Origin: Balneolaceae bacterium UBA3186
GTDB lineage: Bacteria > Bacteroidota > Rhodothermia > Balneolales > Balneolaceae
Assembly: GCA_002364085.1 (NCBI GenBank)
Contig: DEXK01000006.1
Coordinates: 6,025 to 70,024, forward strand
Reading direction: 5' to 3'
DNA length: 64,000 nt
This document shows positions 15,983-24,850 of this stretch, in pieces; the stretch's first letter is position 1, and every line of letters starts with the position of its first letter. The position numbers and the translations under genes are program-made. A model generated the notes under the pieces. The model was given only the letters and a program-made list of their open reading frames with translations. It was not told the origin of the DNA and did not search any database.

Positions 15983-18900
15983 ATGAGGATAAAAAAGGTG
16001 ATATATCTGATTTTAGGAGTTGTATTATTCTTGCAATTGCCTGCTTTTGCATTTCAAGGTACACAAAGCTCTTTTAGCTGGGATGATATTGAAGAAAGCT
16101 ATTCTATCCGGCAATTTAAGGTACAAGATGGGCTCCCCATCAATTCTATAAAATATATCTCTCATCATACTGATGGTTTTTTATATCTGGCAACTTATGA
16201 TGGGCTGGTTCGCTTTGATGGTGTTAGGTTTATCACCTTCAATACTTTTAACACCCCGGAAATTAAAAGTAACCGGATCGAATGGATCGGAGAAGGTGAA
16301 AATGGATACCTTTGGTTTACGGATACCGAGAACCGACTTTATGGATATAAGGATGGCGTTATTAAACAAATCAATTTACTAGGCAAAAAGGCATTTAAAA
16401 TTGAGCCATTAGATAATGGAAAAATGTTGGTTGCTTCAGAAGATCAATTTTTTATCCAAAAACAAGGCGTCGAATTTGATGTACTGGACGAACTCCCCGT
16501 CCAAAAAAAGATCCTAAACAGCTCTCTTTTTGAAGGAAATGAGCTTTATGTATTATATGATGACGGCTTGTATGTATGGAAAGAAGGAGTGTTTAGTAAG
16601 ATGCTTACTTCTGATGAGTTGCTTGTAGCACCAAATTCTATTTTTAATTTAACAAAAACACAGGAAGGTGTTATTTGGGGCTTAACTAATGAAAGCGGGT
16701 TATTGAGAATAAGTAACATTGAACCTCAAAAACTATATAGATATAAGGGATCTGATTTCCAGTTTTGGGATCTACTTGATACAGAAAAAGAACTTCTAAT
16801 TAGCACTCGAATTGGATACTTGCAATTAGATGAAGTCTCAGGAGAAATCAGTGATTATAAGATCGGTAGTAAAGAGCAAAACTATTTCGAAGACAAAGCA
16901 TGGAAGGTGTTCGATAAAGGACTAATTACAAAACTAGGAAATTCAATATTTATTGATTCGAAAGAAGTTTTACAAGCACGGGCTAATATTAGTTTTTTAA
17001 TGATAGACCGGGAAGGCTCAATATGGGTTGCAACAAATGGTGATGGCTTATATCAAATTAAAAGAGAAAAGATGATCACCATTGGAAATGATAAAGTTGA
17101 AGGGCTAAGTAATATATACAGTATGTGGGAAGGTGTTGATGGTATTTGGACCACCAGCTTTAATCAGGGATTGCATCAAATTCGGGATAATTCTTATCAA
17201 TTTTGGACACAAAGCAACAGCGGTCTGACAGAAATATTTTTCAGATCAGTTTTTGAGAATGAAGAAGGAGAAGTGTGGGCCGGTAACACTGACCTTTGGA
17301 AATTTGAAAATAAGCGATGGATAAAGATAGATAACAACACATTTAACATTCGAATAGATGCCATTTTCCAAGATTCAAAAAACCGTTTTTGGGTAGGAAC
17401 AAGGAATGGGTTATTTAAAAGAGAAGGAAACTCATTTAGCCCGTTTAAAGATGTAAATGGTGAATCAATTGAATCTGTGGTATCAATAAAAGAGCGAGAC
17501 AATGGAGAAATAGTTGTTGCTACATTAGGACAGGGTTTGGCCATGTTCGGAGATGATGAAAAACTTCAATTTATCACTACCGATGATGAGCTAAATAGTA
17601 ATTTGATTCGTGATTTTCACTTTACAAGTGAAGATACTCTTTGGGTGGTTACTGAAGACAAAGGACTTAACCGTGTGATATACAATGTTAATAGAGATCT
17701 TTCACAAGTTCATTCAATAACAGTAAATGACGGGTTAGTCGATAATTCACTACATCGTTTCATAATAGATGACCTCGGCTACATTTGGATCAACTCGAAC
17801 AAAGGAATTATGAGAATTCAAGAGAAGAATTTGAATAATTATGTGGATGGTAATTCAGCCTATCTTTGGGTTTCCGTTTTTACAGAAGAACATGGGTTAA
17901 TGAATATTGAGGGAAATGGTGGTTCGATCAATGCCGGGCTGATTACCAATGACGGCAAGCTTCTATTCCCAAATCAAGCCGGAATAGTTTATACCAGACC
18001 GGAATGGCATCTGGACTCAAAATTCGAAAAAATCAATGATCCGATTTTTGAAGAAATTCACTTCTCTGATAGCACCATCAATTTGCTTTCCCAACAGCAA
18101 GTTACTCTACCAAAGGGAAATCGGTCTGTTCAGGTTAAGTTTACATTACCATATTTGTCTTCATCAAATGAATTAAATTTAGAATACTACATTGATGGAT
18201 TATATGATGAATGGCAACAAGTTGGGGAAGAACGTACGGCTGTATTTACCAACCTGCCTTCAGGAGAACATCATTTACAGATAAGGGGTGGTTTCAACGA
18301 TGGGCTTGGCTTTAGAAAAAGCACCCTGTTTATTTCGGTTCCTCCTTATTTTTACGAGACAGAATGGTTCTTTTTACTTTCTTTTATTGGTTTGGTTGGG
18401 GGCTTTATTGGTGGGTTTCAATTCCTTCTTGCACGTTCAAAAAATCGAGAGAAAAAACTGAATGAACTCGTGAGCAAAAGGACGATTGAACTTAAATCGG
18501 CATTAAACGAAGTTGAGCATTTGTCTGAGGCCAGATCCCAGTTCTTTACAAATTTTACGCATGAACTCAGAACACCACTTTCTTTGATCTTGAATCCTTT
18601 AGATGAAATGCTTGACGAATCTAAGCACGTCACATCCACAAATAGAGACTCACTGGAAATGATGCGCAGGAACGCAAGGAAACTGAAAGAATTGGTTAAC
18701 AAATTACTGGATGTTTCTAAACTTAATTCTGATGAGCTTTCATTTAGATACCAAAAAGTTGAGCTGGTGTCTGCTTCGATAAAGATTTTAAGCCAATTCG
18801 AGCAGGAGTTTAAGCGAAAAGATATAAAGTTTACATTTGATACTGATCTGTCGAATCCAACTTTAATACTCGATATCACAGCTCTTGAGCATATCCTGGT

Positions 18901-20056
18901 AAACTTGGTAAGCAATGCCATTAAATTTACTTCCCAAAATGGAATAATTTCTGTGAGCATCGCCGAAAATGAGAGTTATGTTCTACTTACTGTAAAGGAC
19001 TCGGGTGCCGGGATACCTGAAAATGAAATAGATCGGATTTTTGATCCCTATTTTCAAGGAAATTCAACTGTTTCAAAAGCTGGAGGCACAGGTATTGGTT
19101 TGGCGTTGGTAAAAGGATTGCTGGAGCGTATGGGCGGAGAAATCTCAGTGGATTCTACTGGTGGTGAAGGAACGGAATTTAGATTGAAATTCACCCCCGG
19201 CGATGATCATGTAACTGAAAGTGACACTCTTATAGATTCGTCACAAGAAGATTTGGAGTTGAGTAAAGAGGAAACTACTGAAAAGCTTTCGGATGTAGTG
19301 ATACCCAAATCAGAATACATTAACAACACATTGCCAAAGGTGCTTTTGGTAGAAGACAATCCCGATTTCCGTGAATATTTTTCGCATGTTATAGCGTCCG
19401 CCTATACTGTTGAAACCGCCGAAAATGGAAAAGAGGGATTAGAAAAATTGGCTAGTTTTAACCCCGAGCTTATTGTCTCAGACATAATGATGCCCGAAAT
19501 GGATGGCTATGAGATGATGAAAGCTATCAGAGCAGAAGAAAATTTCAAAACTATCCCATTTATTTTCCTCTCTGCTAAAGACAGTGCCGATGATGTAGAA
19601 AAGGGCCTGAATCTCGGAGCAGATATTTATCTTTCCAAACCCATTGAAAATAATATTTTACTCACCCAGATTAAGGTATTATTACGAAGAGAACGCTTAC
19701 TTAAAGAAACGTCCAATATTTTAGTAGAAGCGCAACAGCCACCATTAATAATAGAGGTAAAAGAGATTATTCATCGACATTTAGGAAATCCTGATTTAAG
19801 TGTTGATCTAATTGCAGAATCTTTGGCAACAAGCTCAGCTACATTATATAGAAACTGGAAGAAAGTAAGCGAGCTTAGCATTAATAAAACCATAGCAAAA
19901 ATGCGCTTTGACGAAGCTCTTAAATTGATAAGAGAAGAACAACTCAATATTACAGAAGCTTCTTACGTAGTTGGATTCCGCGAGGTCTCTTATTTCTCCC
20001 GGGCTTTTAAAAAAGAGTTTGGTTTAAGCCCACAAGAATATTTGAAGGAGCATTAA
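15983..20056 (+). CDS. Hybrid two-component system regulator (propeller-kinase-receiver-AraC)
   Basis: One-piece sensor and regulator of 1357 residues from ATG 15983, which opens a clean signal peptide ('MRIKKVIYLILGVVLFLQLP'). A TTG at 15941 would add 14 odd residues. The periplasmic part is a two-component propeller ('VQDGLPINSIKYI', repeated '-G-IW-T-GL-' blades) ending in a Y_Y_Y domain (about 18120-18350), then a membrane segment near 18365. Inside: HisKA with H860 in 'FTNFTHELRTPLS', HATPase with 'DSGAGIP' and 'GGTGIGLALVKG', receiver with phospho-Asp 1167 in 'LIVSDIMMPEMDGYE', and an AraC-type HTH ending 'YFSRAFKKEFGLSPQEYL'. Such regulators usually control polysaccharide loci, but no SusC/SusD or glycosidase is nearby. 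The divergent HAF/PKD lipoprotein is the obvious candidate target. Confidence 0.93.
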   Translation: MRIKKVIYLILGVVLFLQLPAFAFQGTQSSFSWDDIEESYSIRQFKVQDGLPINSIKYISHHTDGFLYLATYDGLVRFDGVRFITFNTFNTPEIKSNRIEWIGEGENGYLWFTDTENRLYGYKDGVIKQINLLGKKAFKIEPLDNGKMLVASEDQFFIQKQGVEFDVLDELPVQKKILNSSLFEGNELYVLYDDGLYVWKEGVFSKMLTSDELLVAPNSIFNLTKTQEGVIWGLTNESGLLRISNIEPQKLYRYKGSDFQFWDLLDTEKELLISTRIGYLQLDEVSGEISDYKIGSKEQNYFEDKAWKVFDKGLITKLGNSIFIDSKEVLQARANISFLMIDREGSIWVATNGDGLYQIKREKMITIGNDKVEGLSNIYSMWEGVDGIWTTSFNQGLHQIRDNSYQFWTQSNSGLTEIFFRSVFENEEGEVWAGNTDLWKFENKRWIKIDNNTFNIRIDAIFQDSKNRFWVGTRNGLFKREGNSFSPFKDVNGESIESVVSIKERDNGEIVVATLGQGLAMFGDDEKLQFITTDDELNSNLIRDFHFTSEDTLWVVTEDKGLNRVIYNVNRDLSQVHSITVNDGLVDNSLHRFIIDDLGYIWINSNKGIMRIQEKNLNNYVDGNSAYLWVSVFTEEHGLMNIEGNGGSINAGLITNDGKLLFPNQAGIVYTRPEWHLDSKFEKINDPIFEEIHFSDSTINLLSQQQVTLPKGNRSVQVKFTLPYLSSSNELNLEYYIDGLYDEWQQVGEERTAVFTNLPSGEHHLQIRGGFNDGLGFRKSTLFISVPPYFYETEWFFLLSFIGLVGGFIGGFQFLLARSKNREKKLNELVSKRTIELKSALNEVEHLSEARSQFFTNFTHELRTPLSLILNPLDEMLDESKHVTSTNRDSLEMMRRNARKLKELVNKLLDVSKLNSDELSFRYQKVELVSASIKILSQFEQEFKRKDIKFTFDTDLSNPTLILDITALEHILVNLVSNAIKFTSQNGIISVSIAENESYVLLTVKDSGAGIPENEIDRIFDPYFQGNSTVSKAGGTGIGLALVKGLLERMGGEISVDSTGGEGTEFRLKFTPGDDHVTESDTLIDSSQEDLELSKEETTEKLSDVVIPKSEYINNTLPKVLLVEDNPDFREYFSHVIASAYTVETAENGKEGLEKLASFNPELIVSDIMMPEMDGYEMMKAIRAEENFKTIPFIFLSAKDSADDVEKGLNLGADIYLSKPIENNILLTQIKVLLRRERLLKETSNILVEAQQPPLIIEVKEIIHRHLGNPDLSVDLIAESLATSSATLYRNWKKVSELSINKTIAKMRFDEALKLIREEQLNITEASYVVGFREVSYFSRAFKKEFGLSPQEYLKEH

Positions 20057-20346
20057 TGTAGTGGGCACTCGCTTTGATCCATTTACGAGTAGACCTTAAA
20101 AACTAATATTCGAAAATTTAAAAACTCTATTAATAGTTCACGCGCATTCATAAAGTAAAGCAAACCCGACTATAATGTGTGAATATTAGCGTAATTTCTA
20201 TACAACACATTTCTTAAGATCAAACCTGTAATCAATTCCGGGAATGCTGCTCATAGCTTTTATTGATAACTGTTTTAGAACGGCTGATAATCCTCACCTG
20301 TTTAATTATTGAAACACAAACAATTTCAATACTAAGGAAACACTTA

Positions 20347-21291
20347 ATGAAAGCAGCGTATTACAACAAGTTCGGAGAACTAGATAACATACAAATAGGA
20401 GAACTGGATAAACCTGAACCGGGTGAAGGAGAAGTCTTGGTTCGTATAAAAGCAGCAGGTGTCAATCCTGTTGACGCTTTTGCTACTCAGGGAATGCTGA
20501 AAGATGCTATTCCTTCTGAATTTCCCGCAATTCCGGGATGGGACGTAGCCGGCGTCGTAGAAAAAAGAGGACATTCAGCCAGAAGATTTAATGAAGGCGA
20601 TGAAGTGTATGCTTATGCACGCCGACCTGTTATCCAACACGGAACTTTCGCAGAGTATATCTCTATTCCGGAAAGTTATTTATCTAAGCGACCTCAAAAA
20701 GTCTCCATGGAAGAAGCCGGAGGAATTCCTTTGGTTGGATTAACTGCATACCAAGCTCTTTTTGATGCAGCAAAAATGAAAGAAGGACAAACATTACTGA
20801 TTCTGGGTGCTTCAGGTGGTGTTGGCACATTGGCTATACAACTAGCTAAGGCTCATGGCATCAAAGTAATTGGAGTAGCTAGTGAGAAGAATCATAAGTA
20901 CATGAAAGAACTTGGAGCGGATGCTACTGTTGATTATAAAGACAACCATGTTGGAGAAATGGTAGCTACTATTGAACCCGACGGCGTTGATGTGATCTTC
21001 CATTGCTCTCGTGGAGACGCTCTTGATCAGGTTATGGAAACCGAAGTACTGAAAGACAACGGACATCTAGTCTCCATTACCAACAGCAATCCGGACATCA
21101 GCGATGATATTAATTTCCAATATGTGTTTGTGGAACCCAACTCTACACAACTACAACATATTCAGGAATTAACCGATGACGGAAAGATCAAAGTCCACGT
21201 TTCTAAAACGTACGATTTAGAAAAAGCTGAACAAGCATTAAAAGATGTGCAGACTCTACACACTCGTGGCAAACTTATTATTACGCCATAG
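20347..21291 (+). CDS. Zinc-independent quinone oxidoreductase (MDR, zeta-crystallin-like)
   Basis: 314 residues from ATG 20347, preceded by 'aagga' about nine bases upstream. The longer frame from 20263 adds an unrelated leader. N-terminal GroES-like domain with 'VLVRIKAAGVNPVDAFATQG', then a nucleotide-binding domain with 'LLILGASGGVGTLAIQLAKA' (G154-G160), the A-x-x-G-x-x-G signature of NADPH-dependent quinone reductases. The cysteine and histidine zinc ligands of classical alcohol dehydrogenases are absent. Likely role is NADPH-dependent reduction of quinones or enones under oxidative stress. It appears monocistronic, bounded by an inverted repeat downstream. About 290 bases upstream (20057-20346) hold no gene or clear motif. 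Confidence 0.87.
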   Translation: MKAAYYNKFGELDNIQIGELDKPEPGEGEVLVRIKAAGVNPVDAFATQGMLKDAIPSEFPAIPGWDVAGVVEKRGHSARRFNEGDEVYAYARRPVIQHGTFAEYISIPESYLSKRPQKVSMEEAGGIPLVGLTAYQALFDAAKMKEGQTLLILGASGGVGTLAIQLAKAHGIKVIGVASEKNHKYMKELGADATVDYKDNHVGEMVATIEPDGVDVIFHCSRGDALDQVMETEVLKDNGHLVSITNSNPDISDDINFQYVFVEPNSTQLQHIQELTDDGKIKVHVSKTYDLEKAEQALKDVQTLHTRGKLIITP

Positions 21292-21328
21292 ATATACAGA
21301 CAGCTGTATATGAGGAGATCAAAATTCT

Positions 21329-21354
21329 GGTTACGCAGCCCAGGTTGCGTAACC
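21329..21354. repeat. Perfect 9-bp hairpin downstream of quinone oxidoreductase
   Basis: GGTTACGCA (21329-21337) pairs with TGCGTAACC (21346-21354) around 8 bases. A pyrimidine-rich but not T-only stretch follows. It could act as a weak terminator or as an mRNA 3'-end protector. Confidence 0.5.
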
Positions 21355-21470
21355 ATCTCTCTTCGACTTTACTATCTATTCTCTACTTGCGGTAATTGGA
21401 GTTGCATCACGAATACTTCAAATTCGAAATAGTGTAATCACTATCTTTTGGTGAATCAAAAATAGTATGT

Positions 21471-22472
21471 ATGGATCCGGTAACGCATGGATTAGTGGGA
21501 GCGACCAGTGCTCAATTGTTTTCCGATAAAGATACCTTTAGAACAGCTTCTTTTATTGGCTTTATTGCCGCATTAGCTCCTGATCTGGATGTATTCTTAG
21601 GTTCGGAATCAAATCCCCTGCTTACACTTGAGCTACATCGCCATTTTACCCACTCTTTTATTTTTATTCCGTTTGGAGCACTAATTATCACTTTGATTCT
21701 CTGGTTATTTGTTAAAAAGAGAATCAGCTTTAAGCACACGTACCTTTTTAGCCTGCTCGGATATTCAACAGCCGGCTTGATGGACTATATCACCAGTTAT
21801 GGGGTGTATTTATTTTGGCCGTTTTTGGATGAGCGCTTCGCTTTAAATATCGTCTCGGTATTTGATCCTCTGCTTAGTATCGGTCTGCTGATCACAGCAT
21901 CCATCGCTTTATACAAAAAGAAGAAGGTATATAGTTACGGTCTTGCAGGATGGCTGTTCTTGTATCTTTGCTTTGCAGGGATTCAAAAATCCAGAGTTAA
22001 ACATATTGCTACTAACGTACTACTTGCAGAAAATGATTCCAATTCTGAACTTATAATTAAACCCACTATTGGAAACCAAATTCTATGGAGCGTTCGCTAT
22101 GTGGAGGATGGAGAAATATGTAGCTCGGGAATTCGGACGAGACTTTTCTCAACATCCGTTGTTTATGAAGGTGAATGCACAGTCTTAGTTGATTGGAACT
22201 CAACATATAAATCATTTAATGGTACTGTGATGTATAAAGATATAGAACGGTTTTCCGTGTTGTCTGACGGTTTATTAGTTGAACATCCCAATCACCCAAA
22301 TGTACTTGGTGATGCCCGGTATTCTATGCTTCCAACTACCACTTCACCGTTGTGGGGCATTACCATTGATACTACAAAAACAGATCAACATGTGACATTT
22401 GATTCCTATCGTGATGCTAGTCCGGAAATCAGAACAAAGTTTTTAGATATGATCTTGGGTAGAATGGAGTAA
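21471..22472 (+). CDS. YdjM-like membrane-bound metal-dependent hydrolase (DUF457 family)
   Basis: 333 residues. The first 180 carry four or five membrane segments and the signature of the family: 'MDPVTHGLVGATSAQLF', 'FIAALAPDLDVFLG' and 'ELHRHFTHSFIFIP'. These acidic and histidine residues form the presumed metal site. E. coli YdjM is LexA-regulated but its substrate is not established. The C-terminal 150 residues form a soluble domain with beta character, seen in longer members. ATG 21471 begins the motif directly, fixing the start. The gene runs alone toward tRNA-Asn, separated by a bidirectional terminator. Confidence 0.82.
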   Translation: MDPVTHGLVGATSAQLFSDKDTFRTASFIGFIAALAPDLDVFLGSESNPLLTLELHRHFTHSFIFIPFGALIITLILWLFVKKRISFKHTYLFSLLGYSTAGLMDYITSYGVYLFWPFLDERFALNIVSVFDPLLSIGLLITASIALYKKKKVYSYGLAGWLFLYLCFAGIQKSRVKHIATNVLLAENDSNSELIIKPTIGNQILWSVRYVEDGEICSSGIRTRLFSTSVVYEGECTVLVDWNSTYKSFNGTVMYKDIERFSVLSDGLLVEHPNHPNVLGDARYSMLPTTTSPLWGITIDTTKTDQHVTFDSYRDASPEIRTKFLDMILGRME

Positions 22473-22533
22473 TTGCCAAGGTTCAAATTCATTATTTAAC
22501 CCAGAAGGAAAGTTTCACAACTATTCTCAGTAC

Positions 22534-22569
22534 TAAAAAAAAAGCCTTCGATCATTGATCGAAGGCTTT
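22534..22569. terminator. Bidirectional terminator between YdjM-like gene and tRNA-Asn
   Basis: Thirteen-base perfect stem (22541-22553 with 22557-22569, AAAGCCTTCGATC type), three-base loop. An A-run at 22534-22543 gives a strong T-run for the minus-strand tRNA transcript, and a looser 'taatttt' follows on the plus strand. Confidence 0.88.
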
Positions 22570-22576
22570 AATTTTG

Positions 22577-22648
22577 CTCCCCGGGTAGGATTTGAACCTA
22601 CGACCCAGCGATTAACAGTCGCTTGCTCTGCCCCTGAGCTACCGAGGA
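22577..22648 (-). tRNA. tRNA-Asn (anticodon GTT)
   Basis: 72 bases that fold completely. On the minus strand: acceptor TCCTCGG with CCGGGGA (one T-G wobble), D stem GCTC/GAGC, anticodon stem AGCGA/TCGCT around loop CTGTTAA, T stem GTAGG/CCTAC around TTCAAAT, discriminator G. The anticodon GTT is at 22616-22614. The 3' CCA is not encoded (GCA follows), so a CCA-adding enzyme is needed. A strong terminator lies just downstream. Confidence 0.96.
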
Positions 22649-22716
22649 ATGTGTCCCTTGAAGGGGCGACAAATATAAACAGATTATGGTGTGACTTTCA
22701 ATACTAATTTCGGATT

Positions 22717-23445
22717 TTAGTAAAAAACTTTTTCCAGCACTAAAGCTTTTGCAGGTGCCGTGAATGATTTCACATCCGCATCGGGATTTTCCAATAGTTC
22801 AGAAAACTCTGAAACCGTTAATTTTCCTTTAGCAACCTCTACTATAGTACCTGTAATACGCCTTACCATGTTACGTAGAAAACGGTTGGCACTGATTCGA
22901 TATACCCATTTATCTTCAAACTCTTCAAATATCGATTTCTGAATTGTACAGAGAGTCGTAAAGTTTTCTTCGTTGAATTTCGAGAATCCTGAGAAATCAA
23001 ACTCTCCATTGAGCAAAGCTGCGCATTCATATAATTTTGAACCATCTAAAACTCCGGTCTGTGACCAGCCCAAATGCTCCTGTAATGGAGAGGGTTCTTT
23101 AAGAATGGTGTATGCGTATTCTCTGGAAGTTGCATCAAATCGAGCATGAAAATCATCCTGAACTTCCTCTATAGTTTTGATGTAGATTTCTTTCCCCGCT
23201 AATCCGTTCACTCCGAAAATCAGTTTTTGAACATCAGCTACATTTTCTATATCCACATGTGCAACCTGACCTCTGGCATGAACGCCGGAATCGGTTCTCC
23301 CCTGTCCGATCAAGTCTATGTCCCGTTGCAATATCTTTGAAAATGCTTTTTCCAGCTCTCCTTCCACCGTTCGGGCATCCGGCTGAATTTGCCATCCGGA
23401 AAAACCGGCACCATTATATTCTATCGTTAGTTTATAGCGAGACAC
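22717..23445 (-). CDS. truA: tRNA pseudouridine(38-40) synthase TruA
   Basis: Isomerises uridines 38-40 in the anticodon arm of many tRNAs. 242 residues from GTG 23445 ('VSRYKLTIEYNGAGFSGWQIQPDARTVEG'), which is the usual TruA beginning. A TTG at 23475 would add ten residues of AT-rich leader that look like intergenic sequence. The catalytic Asp is D52 in 'GQGRTDSGVHARGQVAH', and 'NRFLRNMVRRITGTIVEVA' is the second family block. The gene lies between tRNA-Asn and glgC, all on the minus strand. A hairpin-rich spacer separates it from glgC, so it probably has its own promoter or mRNA end. Confidence 0.94.
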   Translation of the reverse strand: MSRYKLTIEYNGAGFSGWQIQPDARTVEGELEKAFSKILQRDIDLIGQGRTDSGVHARGQVAHVDIENVADVQKLIFGVNGLAGKEIYIKTIEEVQDDFHARFDATSREYAYTILKEPSPLQEHLGWSQTGVLDGSKLYECAALLNGEFDFSGFSKFNEENFTTLCTIQKSIFEEFEDKWVYRISANRFLRNMVRRITGTIVEVAKGKLTVSEFSELLENPDADVKSFTAPAKALVLEKVFY

Positions 23446-23451
23446 GTCTAT

Positions 23452-23577
23452 GAATATTGAATAATGAATTTCCAATAACTAATCTTGAACTGGCATTTAT
23501 AAATATAATGATTGATAAAACTTTAATCATGAGATCAAATTCGATATTCAATATTCCTTGTTCCTTATTCAATATTC
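23452..23577. repeat. Long foldback spacer between truA and glgC
   Basis: GAATATTGAATAA (23452-23464) and its exact reverse complement TTATTCAATATTC (23565-23577) bracket the whole intergenic space. Inside lies a further degenerate copy ('cgatattcaatattccttg', 23542-23560). Its right end overlaps the glgC stop codon. The arms look like echoes of one short word, as in the foldback at 41246. Confidence 0.55.
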
Positions 23578-24850
23578 AGATAACCGTCCGGTCAGGAATA
23601 AATTCCCCTTTTCTGATTATCACAATTCCATCTTTTACGCTATAATTCTCATAATCAGCTTCTTCAAGATGGTCTCCTCCCACAATTCTTACATCATTTC
23701 CAATACATGCATTTTTATCTACAATGCAATTACTAATGTAACAACGTTGACCTATTCCTGAGACAGGACGTTCCGGTGTGGCAGCTTCAATAGTTGTTTT
23801 ATCCTGAAAAAAATCATTACCCATAATTATAGAATTCTCAACAGTAGTTCCTTTTCCAATTCTGGAACGGATACCGATCACCGAACGCACAATTCTACTT
23901 GCTTCAATTATACATCCTTCTGCCATAAGCGCGTGTTCAAGAGTCGTTCCCATTAACTTGGAAGCCGGGAGAAGCCTTGCACGAGTATAAATGTAGTTTT
24001 CATTATCATATAAGTTGAATTCAGGAACAGTATCTGCTAACGATAAATTTGCATCGAAAAAGGATTTAATTGTACCAATATCTGTCCAATATCCACCGAA
24101 CTCAAAACTACTTACTCTAAGCCCTTCTTTAAGAGCTTTAGGGATGATCTCCTTTCCAAAATCAGTTGCATTGGGATTCTCTTCGAATAAACGCTTCAGT
24201 GTATCTTTATTAAAGATATAAATCCCCATTGATGCCAGATACTCTTTTCCTTTTTCCTTGTATTGATCAGGAACCTCAGACTTCCAGTTTTCTAAAACAT
24301 CAGGCTCAGGTTTCTCAATAAAGCTGTCTATAAGTCCGTCTTTATTGGTTTTCATAATTCCAAACCCTGTTGCGTCTTCAGCATTTACAGGTATAGTAGC
24401 TATGGTAAGATCAGATTTATTTTCTTTATGCCTCTCCAACAAATTTCTATAATCCATTTGATAGAGTTGATCACCTGATAAAATGAGCACATGTTCATGT
24501 TCATGATTCATCATGTGATGCAGTGATTGTCTTACTGCGTCTGCTGTACCTTGAAACCAATCAGGATTTGTGGCTGTTTGTTCTGCTGCAAGAATATCTA
24601 CAAAACCGCTACTGAATACATCAAAATTATAGGTGTTTTTTATATGGCGGTTTAACGAGGCTGAATTGAATTGAGTAAGAACGTAAATCCTTCGGATATC
24701 TGAATTCAAACAATTTGAAATAGGAATATCAACTAAGCGATATTTACCACCAATTGGAACGGCCGGTTTTGATCTTTGATCTGTTAAAGGAAATAAACGC
24801 GTACCGCGACCTCCACCTAGAATTACTGCCATCACTGAACTTTTCATCAA
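23576..24850 (-). CDS. glgC: Glucose-1-phosphate adenylyltransferase
   Basis: Makes ADP-glucose from glucose 1-phosphate and ATP, the committed step of bacterial glycogen synthesis. 424 residues, full length. The N-terminal nucleotidyl-transferase domain begins 'AVILGGGRGTRLFPLTDQRSKPAVPIGGKYRLVDIPISNCLNS', with the conserved ATP-binding glycines and basic residues. 'HVLILSGDQLYQMDYRNLL' holds the metal-binding Asp, and 'FIEKP' the glucose-phosphate Lys. The C-terminal part is a left-handed beta-helix ('CIIEASRIVRSVIGIRSRIGKGTTVENSIIMGN'). It overlaps glgA by four bases (ATGA), so the two are co-translated from the glgA promoter. Allosteric control by glycolytic intermediates is expected from the family. 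Confidence 0.96.
   Translation of the reverse strand: MMKSSVMAVILGGGRGTRLFPLTDQRSKPAVPIGGKYRLVDIPISNCLNSDIRRIYVLTQFNSASLNRHIKNTYNFDVFSSGFVDILAAEQTATNPDWFQGTADAVRQSLHHMMNHEHEHVLILSGDQLYQMDYRNLLERHKENKSDLTIATIPVNAEDATGFGIMKTNKDGLIDSFIEKPEPDVLENWKSEVPDQYKEKGKEYLASMGIYIFNKDTLKRLFEENPNATDFGKEIIPKALKEGLRVSSFEFGGYWTDIGTIKSFFDANLSLADTVPEFNLYDNENYIYTRARLLPASKLMGTTLEHALMAEGCIIEASRIVRSVIGIRSRIGKGTTVENSIIMGNDFFQDKTTIEAATPERPVSGIGQRCYISNCIVDKNACIGNDVRIVGGDHLEEADYENYSVKDGIVIIRKGEFIPDRTVI

Noticed and set aside
18418..18960. Minus-strand 180-residue open frame within the hybrid regulator
   Set aside because: Serine-rich shadow of the histidine-kinase coding region; the plus strand has clear HisKA and HATPase motifs.
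13068..20056. Polysaccharide utilisation locus
   Set aside because: There is a hybrid regulator, but no SusC/SusD pair, glycoside hydrolase or polysaccharide lyase in the window.
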